DNA of 64,000 bases from the NCBI GenBank assembly GCA_034769895.1, contig CM068373.1:280457158-280521157 (forward strand). Reading direction: 5' to 3'. Both the position numbers and the translations under genes were made by a program. Of the stretch, positions 35,459 through 45,782 are shown piece by piece (the first letter of the stretch is position 1; each line of letters starts with the position of its first letter). The notes beneath the pieces were generated by a model that saw only the letters and a program-made list of their open reading frames with translations, ran no database searches and was not told the DNA's origin. The stretch comes from Magicicada septendecula (Eukaryota > Arthropoda > Insecta > Hemiptera > Cicadidae).

Positions 35459-35476
35459 TGAGTTATATATATATAT
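35427..35476. repeat. (TA)n microsatellite, two blocks
   Basis: An (AT)n block at 35427-35453 and a shorter one at 35463-35475, separated by AAAAATTGAG. Confidence 0.85.
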
Positions 35477-35749
35477 GCAGTGGAAAGTGGCAGAGGTAAT
35501 GATGATTCCAAACCCTGGTAAACCACCAAATTATAAAGCATCGTACCGCCCGATATCATTGTTACTGATCATCTCCAAGATCTCTGAGAAATTGCTTTTA
35601 AAGCATCTCAGACTTATTACTGAGGAGGAGAATTTGATTCCCAACCATCAATCTGGATTCTGAAATAAACATTCAACAATTGATCAAGTACATAGAATTA
35701 CCAATATCTTTGAGAAGGCAGTAGAAGAAAAACGAATTTGCTCCATAAT

Positions 35750-36033
35750 ATTCCTGAATGTGCAATTCTAAAGCCAAGTTTACAAGAGACATTGAGAGAT
35801 CGGCGCTTCGGGGCCGGAAACTCGCGAAGAAGAAGAAGAAGAAGAAGAAGAAGAAGAAGGAGGAGGAGGAGGAGGAGGAGGAGGAGGAGGAGGAGGAGGA
35901 GGAGGAGGAGGAGGAGGAGGAGGAGGAGGAGGAGGAGGAGGAGGAGGAGGAGGAGGAGGAGGAGGAGGAGGAGGAGGAGGAGAAGAAGAAGAAGAAGAAG
36001 AAGAAGAAGAAGAAGAAGAAGATTCCTGAATGT
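35750..36033 (+). mobile_element. Retroposed fragment with long (AAG)n(GGA)n(AAG)n tail inside the LINE
   Basis: ATTCCTGAATGT lies at 35750-35761 and again at 36022-36033, and removing one copy plus the insert restores the Jockey RT reading (FLNV then AQVFDKVWH). The insert starts CAATTCTAAAGCC, includes GGCGCTTCGGGGCCGGAAAC, and then runs into about 195 bp of GAA/GGA trinucleotides. A 12-bp duplication and a simple-repeat 3' tail indicate LINE-mediated insertion of a very short element 3' end. The long poly-E, poly-R, poly-S and poly-L frames here are artefacts of the repeat. Confidence 0.8.
35826..36021. repeat. Trinucleotide microsatellite (GAA)n(GGA)n(GAA)n
   Basis: About 11 AAG units, about 40 GGA units, and about 13 GAA units, symmetric around the GGA core. 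One strand is purely purine over almost 200 bp, so triplex (H-DNA) formation is possible. Confidence 0.95.
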
Positions 36034-37110
36034 AGCACAGGTCTTTGATAAAGTCTGGCATTGCAGGTTGGAGCACAAATTGGAGAGAGATTTACCAAAC
36101 CATTTCAGTAAGTTATTGAAATCATACATTTCAGGTGGATATTTCTGAGTAAAACACGAGGATTGTTATTTTGAATTAAAAGAAATCACAGTTTGCGTTC
36201 CACAAGGCAACGTATTAAGACCAGTTCTATACCTGCTATATACAAATGATACCAACCTGTAAAGAGGCCATAATTGCTGCCTTTGCTGGTGACACTCCCA
36301 CTATTGCAGAAGGTAACAGCATTAAAGAAGCAACTAGAAACTACAGTCTGCCACTGACAATGTCAATTCTTGGACTAAAAGATGGCGGATAAAACTAAAT
36401 GAAGGCAAGTCAGTGCATGTTAATTTCACCAGTACTAATATTAATTACCTGCCTGTGGTTATCAACCAGCGATACCACACGAAAACAATGCAAAGTACTT
36501 ACGCATGACATTAGATGCAAGTTACGCTGGAAAGAACACATAAAAAAGAAAAGAACTGAACTTGACCAAAAATTCAGAAAAATGTACTGGCTCCTTGGGC
36601 GACATTCTGAGTTGTCTGTACATAATAAACTATTGGTACATAAACAAGTCCTTTAACCTGTCTGGACATATGGTGTACAACTCTGGGGATGCACGAAGAA
36701 AAGTAATAGAAAACTTGACCTGACATTTCAACACAAAGTACTGAGGTGTACTGTTAATGCCCCATTGTACATACGAAATGAGGACATCCATACGGATTTG
36801 ACGATGGCTTCAGTGGAAGACGAAGTTCAGCGATTCGCCAAGAAAGCATGAGAAATGTTTGCATAAACACGAGAATGTCACGATATTACAACTTCTTAAC
36901 AATACTGAACTTGTGCAAAGGCTAAATGAAATGAACCCATTTGATTTGGTGTAGTGTGTCAAGTGACTGGCATCACAAGAAGAAAGTGATTAGTTTTTAA
37001 AGGAGTGCGCCATAGGACACCCATCCAAATACACCTTGTGAATTTGTTGTGAGATGTAAATTGATAGATGGGCTTAGCCCAGTCTCAATAAAATAAATAG
37101 AAAAAAAAAA

Positions 37111-37669
37111 CTTAATACAATACAATATTCATAATATTACTTTGAATATGGGTTAGGGGTTCTCTAGTAATGACGTATGTTAATGAACGAGACCAGATTT
37201 TGGAAACAACTGAACTGCAGACCACACCTGTAGCAAAGAAATGCAACAATGCAATCTAGAAGTAATCAGAGACTGGGTCATAAGAGAAAACAGAGTGGAC
37301 GTAATGTGTTAAAAAATCTGTACTCCATTGTGTAAATGTCTGTTCCCAGAACCAATGGAACAAACAGCCAGTGAGCCTAACAAAAAGAAAAAGAAGAAGA
37401 CCAAAAAGTAGTAAAAAACACAAAACGTATTTAAATTCAGCACTGAAAATAAACTAGAAAAACATATAACCAATAAAAAACTACAAACGGCAGATGATAT
37501 GTAATGCAGATCGGAACATAACGGGAGAATAAAATATCATACAAAGCAACAGGTGCTGCCATCTTTTAGTTTCATTCCCCTACTACTAACATTCCAAAAC
37601 TTGTTGACCCACGCCCTCTAATTTTCTATCAGTCACCATTGTTATGTAGTTGAGTACACCTGGTACGCC
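37111..37669. other. Noncoding stretch between LINE and mariner
   Basis: No credible ORF. Probably intron of the FTSJ1 gene (which is on the minus strand) or old repeat sequence. Confidence 0.35.
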
Positions 37670-38755
37670 AAAGCGTCTAAAACAATGTGCAATCATTGTG
37701 TTTTCAAAGGCACAAAAAGTGAACACTAGTGACAATCATAGTTGTCTAAAACCTGTTTATGGTGATCAAACTGTTGATCGAAGTACTGTGAGTTGATGGG
37801 CAATAAAATGTTGTGCATCAGAAGCTGGTAAAGTGAATATTGAGGATGATCCTCGCAGTGGTCGACCAATTTCTGTGACTGACGAGAAGCACCAAAAGGA
37901 GATAGATGAATGGATTCAAAATGACCGTTGCATCACACAATAATGCATTGCTACTGAGACACGCATATTGAAAGAACGAGTAGGGCCATATTATTAAATC
38001 TAAAAAGTAAAATCACATTAGTAAAATCTGTTCGTGGCGGGTGTCACACAAACTCAAAGAAATGAACAAACAACAATGAAAGGAATGTTGTGAACAGCTT
38101 CTGAAACATTATCGTGACAACGGAGATGAGTTTGTTTTCAATATTATGATGGTAGACGAAACTTGGGTGCATCATTAAACCCTGAACAAAAGCAGCAGAG
38201 CATGGAATACTGGCACTATGGTTGCCACAAACAAACAAAATTCACAAACAACCATTGGCAAACAAATTCTCTTGACAGTGTTCTGGGCTTCCAAACACAT
38301 GTATGTGACTGACTACTTGGAAGCTGGGTCGAATGTAAATAATGTGCTGTACATAGAGATATTAAAACACCTTAGGACATGTAAGTCCTGTGTTTGACAG
38401 AGCCGACAATTCTGCAACATGACAACGGTTGGCCACACACATCACATGCCACCGCCAAGGCTCTTGTGAAGTTGAAATTTGAACCTATTCCATACACTCT
38501 ATATTCACCAGATTTAGCGCCCTGCAATTTTCACTTCTTTCCACAATTAAAGTGGGACATTAAGAGTATTAATTTCACCATAGATGATGAACTGAAGGAT
38601 GCGGTGAGGTTGTGGATCAAGGAAAGACTGTGATCTCATTGATAGAATGAGAAACAGGTTCACCATTGGGAGAAATGTGTAGCTGTAAATGGTGACTATG
38701 CGGAAGAACAAATATAAGTTTTTGTAGCAAATAAAATGTAGTTTTATGTCGTATT
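37670..38755 (+). pseudogene. Mariner transposase remnant (DD34D family), inactive
   Basis: Broken frames give, in order: VYGDQTVDRSTVS and IEDDPRSGRPISVTDEKH (helix-turn-helix region and linker), ISKERVGH-like sequence, VDETWVHH (first catalytic D), LQHDNGWPHTSH (second D) and YSPDLAPCNFHFF. In mariners the third catalytic D lies 34 residues after the second, in LAP-S-D; here that position is Asn (codon 38526-38528), so the triad is DDN. There are several internal stops. Terminal inverted repeats were not identified with confidence; the limits are set by protein similarity. Confidence 0.88.
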
Positions 38756-38848
38756 TGTTTCATTTGACTACCTCTTTCCATTTGTGAGTTATGAGCGACT
38801 GTCGCTCAATAACATGGGCCATGCTCATATGGCTCAGTGGATGCTTAC

Positions 38849-39015
38849 CATCAGGTGCACCATCACAAACAACCAAGTCTGCCTGTTCTCCTTGAAAATG
38901 TGAAATAATCTCGTGTGCAGTGCTTTCTTTGGTTATATCACCTTGTATCTGTATGACTCTGGGAATTGGAGCCATGGCCTGAAGATCGACTGCGACAATT
39001 TTTGCATCTTCATCT
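38849..39015 (-). CDS. FTSJ1: Internal exon of tRNA 2'-O-methyltransferase FTSJ1/Trm7 (host gene)
   Basis: The minus-strand exon of 167 nt translates to [18 protein letters not shown], then [27 protein letters not shown]. These are the SAM-binding and catalytic-core segments of the FtsJ-like methyltransferase that 2'-O-methylates tRNA anticodon-loop positions 32/34. The Asp of DGAPD is part of the K-D-K-E catalytic tetrad of the family. It is bounded by a good acceptor (CTTGTTTCAG at 39016-39025) and donor (GTAAGC starting at 38848), and the exon ends one base into the Val codon expected after DGAPD. No other exon of the gene is in the window, so both flanking introns are long. The frame is intact and splice sites are consensus, so I read it as a functional exon, not a retrocopy. 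Its in-frame ATG (MAPIP) is internal, not the start. Confidence 0.88.
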
Positions 39016-39334
39016 CTGAAACAAGATCTTGCGTTTAGTTCAGCTTCACATAGAAGATGAAGTTTTTGTCAGTTATACAAAAACAAAATCATCCTTACAC
39101 TAACTCAATTATTTAGTTAGGCTACACCAAGTGAACAAAATAGAGCAATCCAAACACGACAAAGTGAAAAAAAAAACTGATCAGGCAGAAGAAGAGGGTT
39201 ACGAATAAACAGAATGTAAACGGAAACAAGGATACAATTAGTTTGTGTAAAGGACAAGGACAGTAATCTGTTTAGAAAGAAAGAGAGGGTATGGGGCAGC
39301 TAGAAAGAATACTTTGGTGAAATGAAACCAAACT
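39016..39334. other. Intron sequence upstream of the FTSJ1 exon
   Basis: AT-rich, no ORF. Adjoins the acceptor site of the exon on the minus strand. Confidence 0.5.
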
Positions 39335-39398
39335 AATATAATTTAACAATTTAAAATTATAATGAATTTACCTAAAGATATTTTTTTCCTTATTAGGA
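39335..39398 (-). mobile_element. PLE tail fragment, inverted relative to 61527-61585
   Basis: Minus strand TCCTAATAAGGAAAAAAATA and the next 40 bases match 61527-61585 (TTCCTAATAAGGAAAAGAAT and following) with few changes. Only sequence downstream of the hammerhead-like core is present. It directly abuts the family A LTR, mirroring the PLE remnant at the other end of the A complex. Confidence 0.6.
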
Positions 39399-39907
39399 TG
39401 TTAACTAACTCTTCCTTTATATTTTATTTTTTCTTACTTTGACTTACCTTTTTAAAAATCTTGTTCCCCTACAACTTTGTTTACATGCTGGTTCAGGCGC
39501 CATGTTGCTGATGTTGCCAACATAACATATATTAAATGCGGGTCCAGGTTCGTTAAGCGAGCCAGAGACTGAATGGTTTTTAGAAATAACATACTTGGAT
39601 ATTACTATTGTAAACTGGTGTTTTAATTATCGAAATTTGAAACATTTGAAAATACACAAACACAAATAAAACAAGATGGAGTCTCGTTCCTTTAAGAAAA
39701 ACAAAATGGCTGCACGATATTTTCGCTGCTTTAGCCTTACGTGTGCCACAATTACATAATATATATTTTGACCTTAAGTTACTATAAAAATGAATTTAAA
39801 CATACTGCAGTTTACTCTTTCTCATAGTTATGTTCTCTATATCACGTAACCTAAACCAATGCTTCATGATTTTATTCTATGCATATACCGGTATACACGC
39901 ATCCAAG

Positions 39908-39990
<83 letters not shown>

Positions 39991-40658
39991 TCCCATACAA
40001 ATTATTCTAACGGTACATTTTAATAAATTTTCATTGAGCTCACAAGTTAAAGGGTATTTAATTAAAATCTTGAAGGTATTTACTCTCCTGAATTTTGATT
40101 ATTGCCGTTCGAGTCAGACATCCCTCATTGCTCAACTGCTGTTCTGCCGAATTGTTAGCTGTCTCTCTGTTTATATTGTTTCCACTGATTCTACGTTACA
40201 TTTTTATACTGTTGATTATAAATAGTTTCACTTTGCACTTTAATTACATTTTTAACTACTTTTTATATGTTTGCTGGCCAGCAATTTGTAGCACGTGCAG
40301 TCGCACAGACGGTGTTGTTTCGACTGAGGAAGACAATATGGCGTATATTCCCCAAATGGAAGGGTTACTGCGTCATCGAATCTATTGTTTTCGGGCGATG
40401 ACGTCTCTGTTTTACGGTGCCGTTATTACGTTTGGCATTATTTTGATGACGTTTCTAGGAGTGGTCTGGTCGTTGTTAGCAGACTTGCTGTCGTGGGTCA
40501 CGTACACCATTTGACCTTGATGCCGACTCGTCCTGGCAAACTGCGTTGTTTCATAGTTGGAAACTTTTGCCCTCACATTTTCGATTACATTGGATTTACA
40601 ATAAAATTATATTTGTTAGGTCCCTAAAATCCCTACACGGACCTATTGTACCGTTACA
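39399..40658 (-). repeat. Family A LTR (minus copy)
   Basis: Minus strand starts TGTAACGGTACAATAGG and ends AGTTAGTTAACA. It is 1260 bp, about 70 bp longer than the other A LTRs because of a (CA)n expansion at 39910-39987. About 95% identical to 59413-60602 by eye. Confidence 0.85.
39910..39987. repeat. (CA)n microsatellite, about 39 units
   Basis: Expanded inside the A LTR; the two other A LTRs have only ATGTGTGTGTGTGAGC at this place. Confidence 0.95.
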
Positions 40659-42722
40659 AAACCCCCTCAATGAGAGGTTTTATGACAAGGCATAAAAACT
40701 CTCATTGACTCATTCATACCTCCTAAACGGATCAGTCAGGATATGTCACCACAACCCCCTTTAGTGTTTATATAAAAGAATATCTAACTTACCCTTTGGT
40801 CCAGTGATGGTGACAGTACCTGCATGACCTTACTGGACTTCTCTTTCGAGATCCCAACACCGCAAGGCCAGTCAGGCACTTGACGCTCCTGCTCTGACGC
40901 GCTGGCCAGTGCAGGACCGCTGCCACAGCATCACCAAACTCTGAAACATTGAATAAAAATCAAATAGTGGCCTTGTATAATGCCATATCCCTAACTGATC
41001 TGTTTCCCCTTAGCTGCATTGGTTTACGTTAATAAGGATTGGTTTTCCTTAACTTCTAATATTTTAATACAAAGATCAAACAAGATTTACTATAGAGGTC
41101 TCTTTCTCTTTTGCATTCCTACATTTTATCAAATTTTTTCGACTCCAGTCAATAATATTTTAACTCTTTCCAACACACAAGAAGAAAATAAATCTTTACT
41201 AATGCACTAATATTTAAAACAATTAATCAAATTCACAAGAATCAACAAACAATGTATCTATATATTGATTATATAGAACCAAAACACAAATTCATTATTG
41301 CAAAACAATCTACCTATTCAAAATTCACTGATCATCTTTCATGATCCTAATTCTGTAAAATAAAATCATAATGATTTTTATGCTCAACACCATTATCAAC
41401 ATCATCTATTTAATACTTAATATGCATTTAACATTACTACCCCCTGTAGTAACCACCTTACCACACACACTATGACCATACAACATAACATAATAAAACA
41501 TTAACATTGCTACATTTACATTAAATAAACAATTCATATTTAAATAATTTTTATAGAATTATAAACATTGCAACTGGAGCTTTCTATTAACTCTTTCATA
41601 TAAACCTTTAATTTATTTAACATATATCGTACCATTATTCTCCAAAAAAGTTTAAATTTATTATTAACCTGTGTTACATCACCTTTCATTTATCATTACC
41701 TTTCTACTATGAATTTTCTATTTAACATTTTCCTCTTTTAATTAGTTTGGGTGATTCTCCGTTATTCACAATGATTCTATTTATAGAATAGGCATTTCTA
41801 TATGTAACCTCTCACCCCCTTTCTTCCTACTAACAACCACTAACAGATTTACATAGGGTGACACCAATCTCTCAATAATAATAACCTCCTTCAACACTAC
41901 TTCCACTTAAATCCTTACCCTCTTGTAATAAAATATCTAATACCCTCTTTGTACCTAGGATGTGTGTTCCCAACCTTGGCAATTCCATTCATCACATTTT
42001 GCCCTTCCCATAATCTCGGCAAACACTCTTCGACCCTTTGTACTGTACCTGCCCAAAGACGCACGCTGATCACTCCTTACCACCTCATCCTTACTACAAA
42101 ATATCACCATCAACTACAGTAAACCCTCGATTTAACGGACTAATTGGGGCTGAGGGGTGTCCGTAAAATCGAAAGTCCGTTAAATCGCAAATTTTGTTTT
42201 TTGAGGATATATTTAAATCAAATAGGCCTATAACACTTGAAATTTTAATACTATTAATATCATGCAAATACCGTATTGTTCCGAATACAAGCCGCACTTT
42301 TTCTCCTAAAAACATGGTCGCTAATTTGGCATGCGGCTTGCATTCACGCGCTAACGAAATTCGAAGTTATATCTGACTTCTGGCGGGACGAACGCTTTTG
42401 GTATCTATGGGTTGTTTACTGCCTAAGCAACAGCAGTTTGCCGGGCTGTAGTTAACTCTGGCGTTATGATTTATGACTACAACCGAATGTTTTAACAGCA
42501 AACTGAAGAAAGAATAGGAAGAGAAAGTGTAAGTGCGTGCGCGTGTTCGCACCCTTCTGTAGGCAGCAAGACAAAGGATGAGTAGAGGGGTGTGAGTAAC
42601 ATGTTTCTAAATAACGGGTAAACTACCAGTGTGGTTTTCTATTATAACAGCGACAACATCGCTTATCTGTACTTTGTTTTCATTTGGCGTTTTTGTAGTG
42701 TGTTTACGGTACGAGTGATATT

Positions 42723-43450
42723 GTGGAGACTAAAGGCACGCAGTCAAATCAAATTAAACGTAACCCGTACGATGTGAATTATAAATTAATTGTGATACAA
42801 AATGTAGAAAAAACATACAATCGCGAAGCCGCAAGGAAATTCGATATTGATGAATCTTGTATTCGACGATGGAGAAGAAAAGAAGGAACGACTTTTAAAT
42901 GCAAGCAAATACTGCGCGACGAGCATTCGCGGGACCTCAAGTTGGGCGTTTTGTAGCAGTAGAGTCCAGCGTCTGTGAATACATACGGCTTTTAAGAAGG
43001 CAAGGACTCCCTGTCACTAGATATGTTTTAAAATTAAAAGCTTTAGAAATCGCAGAAGAATTAAAAGTTTCTGGTTTCAAAACCAGCTTCGGATGTAAAA
43101 GACGAATGATGCGGCGAAATGGATTTGCGCTTAAATGACGTACATCACTCGCACTAAAACTACCGAGTGACAACGAAGAAAAACTCCTACAGTATCAGCG
43201 GTTTGTCATTAATTTACGCAAGAAGCATAATTATTCACTTGAACACATGGTAAATGCCGATGAAACGCCCGAATTTTTTATTTTTTATTTACGTATATTT
43301 ACTGTGGACCAAAAGGGAACCAAATCTGTAACAGCAAAGATTACGGGAAATGAAAAGTTATGCGCCACTGTAATGCTTGCTGTATTAACCGATGGACGAA
43401 TATTTCACAGTGAAATAAGATGCATATCAGTGTATATTGTTCAGTGTTAG
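42723..43450 (+). pseudogene. Tigger/pogo transposase, N-terminal part, broken
   Basis: Frame 1 (42723-42956) has a psq/CENP-B-type helix-turn-helix: YKLIVIQNVEKTYNREAARK then FDIDESCIRRW. Frame 2 (about 42930-43138) gives the second DNA-binding domain (VCEYIRLLRRQGLPVTRYVL). Frame 3 (43190-43450) begins the DDE domain (FVINLRKKHNYS, VNADETPEFF with the first catalytic D). The rest of the DDE domain is missing. No ATG is seen in frame before the first motif. Confidence 0.8.
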
Positions 43451-43458
43451 TCGTCGTG

Positions 43459-43551
43459 ATGTCTTCCACTGAACGTGTGCGACGCCTGCGTCAACGACAA
43501 CGCAAAGACAAGGATCGTGAAGAATTAAATGAATTCTTGATGAAATACAAT
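43459..43551 (+). pseudogene. Fragment of a repeat-borne ORF (MSSTERVRRLRQRQ type)
   Basis: Following the truncated DDE domain, a short frame reads MSSTERVRRLRQRQRKDKDR and a few more residues before a stop. Such Arg-rich starts occur in uncharacterised ORFs of animal repeats. It does not belong to the Tigger transposase, so another sequence has been fused in. Followed by a T22 run at 43681-43702. Confidence 0.4.
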
Positions 43552-44412
43552 TGAAGATGAGAAAATTTGCATGTTTCAAAACAAGAAACAAGAAGAAAAG
43601 AAACAAAAGAATGCTCCGATAGCTAAGCAATATTGCCAGAACAGGAGAGTCACATTATACAAAAAAGCCTAAAAACATTACTTTTTTTTTTTTTTTTTTT
43701 TGCCCCGTTGTGTCTGTCAAATTCTGTCCGTTAAATCCGAAGTCCGTTAAACCGAGGTCCGTTAAATCGAGGGTTTACTGTATTTACTCTCTAATTACAT
43801 TACTCTCACTTTCTACATATATGCACTATCGCTACTGTGTCCCTATTACTACCCTGTTTCTGTAATACTTTTATTCTACAATTCTTATTTTCTCTAACAC
43901 CCATTAGAGTTAACTTTGACTTACTCAAAATGCCTTATTAAATAATCATTATTATCCAAACTCTATCTTTTTCAACATTTTACCTTAATATGATCATTGG
44001 CAATTACCCTAGAAAATTCATCAATTACCTCTTAATAACAACGTAACTCAATTTTCACACATATTATCTGTTTAATCATATACTATTCATTAGATAATCT
44101 ACATCACATAAAATCATTTAACTTCATTATCAAATCTCTTTTATACACCAATAATTAATTAATCTCAAATCCTTTAATTCAATCAATTATTTAAACACAA
44201 CATTACTTTAATTACCTTCTCCCAAAATAATTACAATTCATTTAATACAGACTCTCATTATTTACTAAATCTGATTAAATTATTTTTATCATTAAAATCA
44301 ATTTCTGCTACATGCACACATTGTTTACATAAAATACATTTTACAACATAATGTAATACACAAATACCTTGACATTAACACACAAAAATGTACAATCCAA
44401 CTTATTATTATT

Positions 44413-45592
44413 ATAGGTCCGTGTAGGGATTTTAGGGACCTAACAAATATAATTTTATTGTAAATCCAATGTAATCGAAAATGTGAGGGCAAAAGTTTCC
44501 AACTATGAAACAACGCAGTTTGCCAGGACGAGTCGGCGTCAAGGTCAAATGGTGTACGTGACCCACGACAGCGAGTCTGCTAACAACGACCAGACCACTC
44601 CTAGAAACGTCATCAAAATAATGCCAAACGTAATAACAGCACCGTAAAACAGAGACGTCATCACCAGAAAACAATAGATTCGATGACGCAGTAACCCTTC
44701 CATTTGGGGAAAATACGCCATATTGTCTTTCTCAGTCGAAACAACACCGTCCGTGCGACTGCACGTGCTACAAATTCCTGGCCAGCAAACATAAAAAGTA
44801 GTTAAAAAATGTAATTAAAGTGCAAAGTGAAACTATTTATAATCAACAGTATAAAAATGTAACGTAGACTCAGTGGAAACAATATAAACAGAGAGACAGC
44901 TAACAATTCGGCAGAACAGCAGTTGAGCAATGAGGGACGTCTGACTCGAATGGCAATCATCAAAATTCAGGAAAGTAAATACCTTCAAGATTTCAATCAA
45001 ATACCCTTTAACTTTTGAGCTCAATAAAAATTTATTAAAAATGTACCGTTAGAATAATTTGTATGGGAACATGTGTGTGTGTGAGCTTGGATGCGTGTAT
45101 ACCGGTATATGCATAGAATAAAATCACGAAGCATTGGTTTAGGTTACGTGATATAGAGAACATAACTATGAGAAAGAGTAAACTGCAGTATGTTTAAATT
45201 CATTTTTATAGTAACTTAAGGTCAAAATATATATTATGTAATTGTGGCACACGTAAGGCTGAAGCAGCGAAAATATCGTGCAGCCATTTTGTTTTTGTTA
45301 AAGGAACGAGACTCCATCTTGTTTTATTTGTTTTTGTATTTTCAAATGTTTCAAATTTCGATAATTAAAACACCAGTTTGCAATAGTAAGATCCGAGTAT
45401 GTTATTTCTAAAAACCATTCAGTCTCTGGCTCGCTTAACGATCCTGGACCCGCATTTAATATATATTATGTTGGCAACATCAGCAACATGGCGCCTGAAC
45501 CAGCATGTAAATAAAGTTGTCAGTGAACAAGATTTTTAAAAAGGTAAGTCAAAGTAAGAAAAAATAAAATATAAAGAAAGAGTTAGTTAACA
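44413..45592 (+). repeat. Family A 5' LTR (plus copy), first 13 bp missing
   Basis: Matches 59426-60602. The expected start TGTAACGGTACAA is absent and the LTR begins at ATAGGTCCGTGTAGGG, joined to the minus-copy internal sequence over a few shared A/T bases. It ends AGTTAGTTAACA, 2 bases before the primer site. Confidence 0.85.
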
Positions 45593-45594
45593 AA

Positions 45595-45612
45595 TGGCGC
45601 CCGAACAGGGAC
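45595..45612 (+). other. Primer binding site complementary to tRNA-Lys, family A
   Basis: TGGCGCCCGAACAGGGAC is an exact 18-nt match to the complement of the 3' end of tRNA-Lys(UUU), the same primer site used by many retroelements. It follows the LTR end CA after AA, as expected. Confidence 0.92.
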
Positions 45613-45782
45613 TTTATATAAATAAAATTTATATAAATAAGCCTGCTATAGAGGCGGAATGGTTATTGGAAAGGAGTATGTAACTTAATACGTAAGTAGT
45701 TAGGTTATGTTGTGTTTGATAATATGTTAGATATACAGTAAAATTTTGAAAAGAAAAATATTTAAAACATTTTTTCATAAAA

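Larger units (their letters stand above)
35477..37110 (+). pseudogene. Jockey-like LINE, 5'-truncated, decayed reverse transcriptase
   Basis: Translated pieces give typical Jockey-clade RT blocks: WKVAEVMMIPNPGKPPNYKA, SYRPISLLLIISKISEKLLL, LIPNHQSGF, then after an insertion VFDKVWH, VPQGNV and LYLLYTND, and further on the C-terminal NRKLDLTFQHKVLRC. The reading frame is broken by stops (for example after QSGF at 35661 and at 36146) and shifts. It ends with AATAAAATAAATAG and an A10 tail at 37101-37110. Only the RT and C-terminal part remain; the endonuclease and ORF1 are missing, as is usual for 5'-truncated LINEs. Confidence 0.88.
42117..43780 (+). mobile_element. Tigger/pogo-type DNA transposon, internally rearranged
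   Basis: Terminal inverted repeats CAGTAAACCCTCGATTTAAC at the left and its complement ending GAGGGTTTACTG at the right, flanked by TA (42115-42116 and 43781-43782). The corresponding site in the other A copy (near 47835) has one TA and no insert. Subterminal copies of GTCCGTTAAATCGA are present near both ends. The length of 1664 bp and the disrupted ORF show that it is non-autonomous. Confidence 0.88.
39399..44410 (-). mobile_element. Family A LTR element, minus copy, 5' half missing
   Basis: Minus-strand order: internal 3' region (44410 to 40659, interrupted by the Tigger at 42117-43780), a purine-rich tract (TTGAGGGGGTTT just above 40658), then the LTR (40658 to 39399). The internal sequence is the reverse complement of the 3' noncoding half of the plus copy (47230-48148 and 58252-59412). 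No gag remains. At 44410 it is joined head to head to the 5' LTR of the plus copy. Confidence 0.75.

Noticed and set aside
35673-36148. Long ORFs of poly-Arg, poly-Glu, poly-Ser, poly-Leu and poly-Pro in all frames
   Set aside because: They are translations of the GAA/GGA microsatellite and have no non-repetitive coding support.
38760-38975. Complete small protein starting MAPIP on the minus strand
   Set aside because: The similarity to FTSJ1 starts upstream of this ATG and stops exactly at a splice donor; the last 29 codons of the ORF are intron read-through.
40385-40627. 80-codon ORF repeated near 44432 and 59444
   Set aside because: It lies in family A LTRs in different orientations and is broken in one copy (59444); no protein family resemblance.
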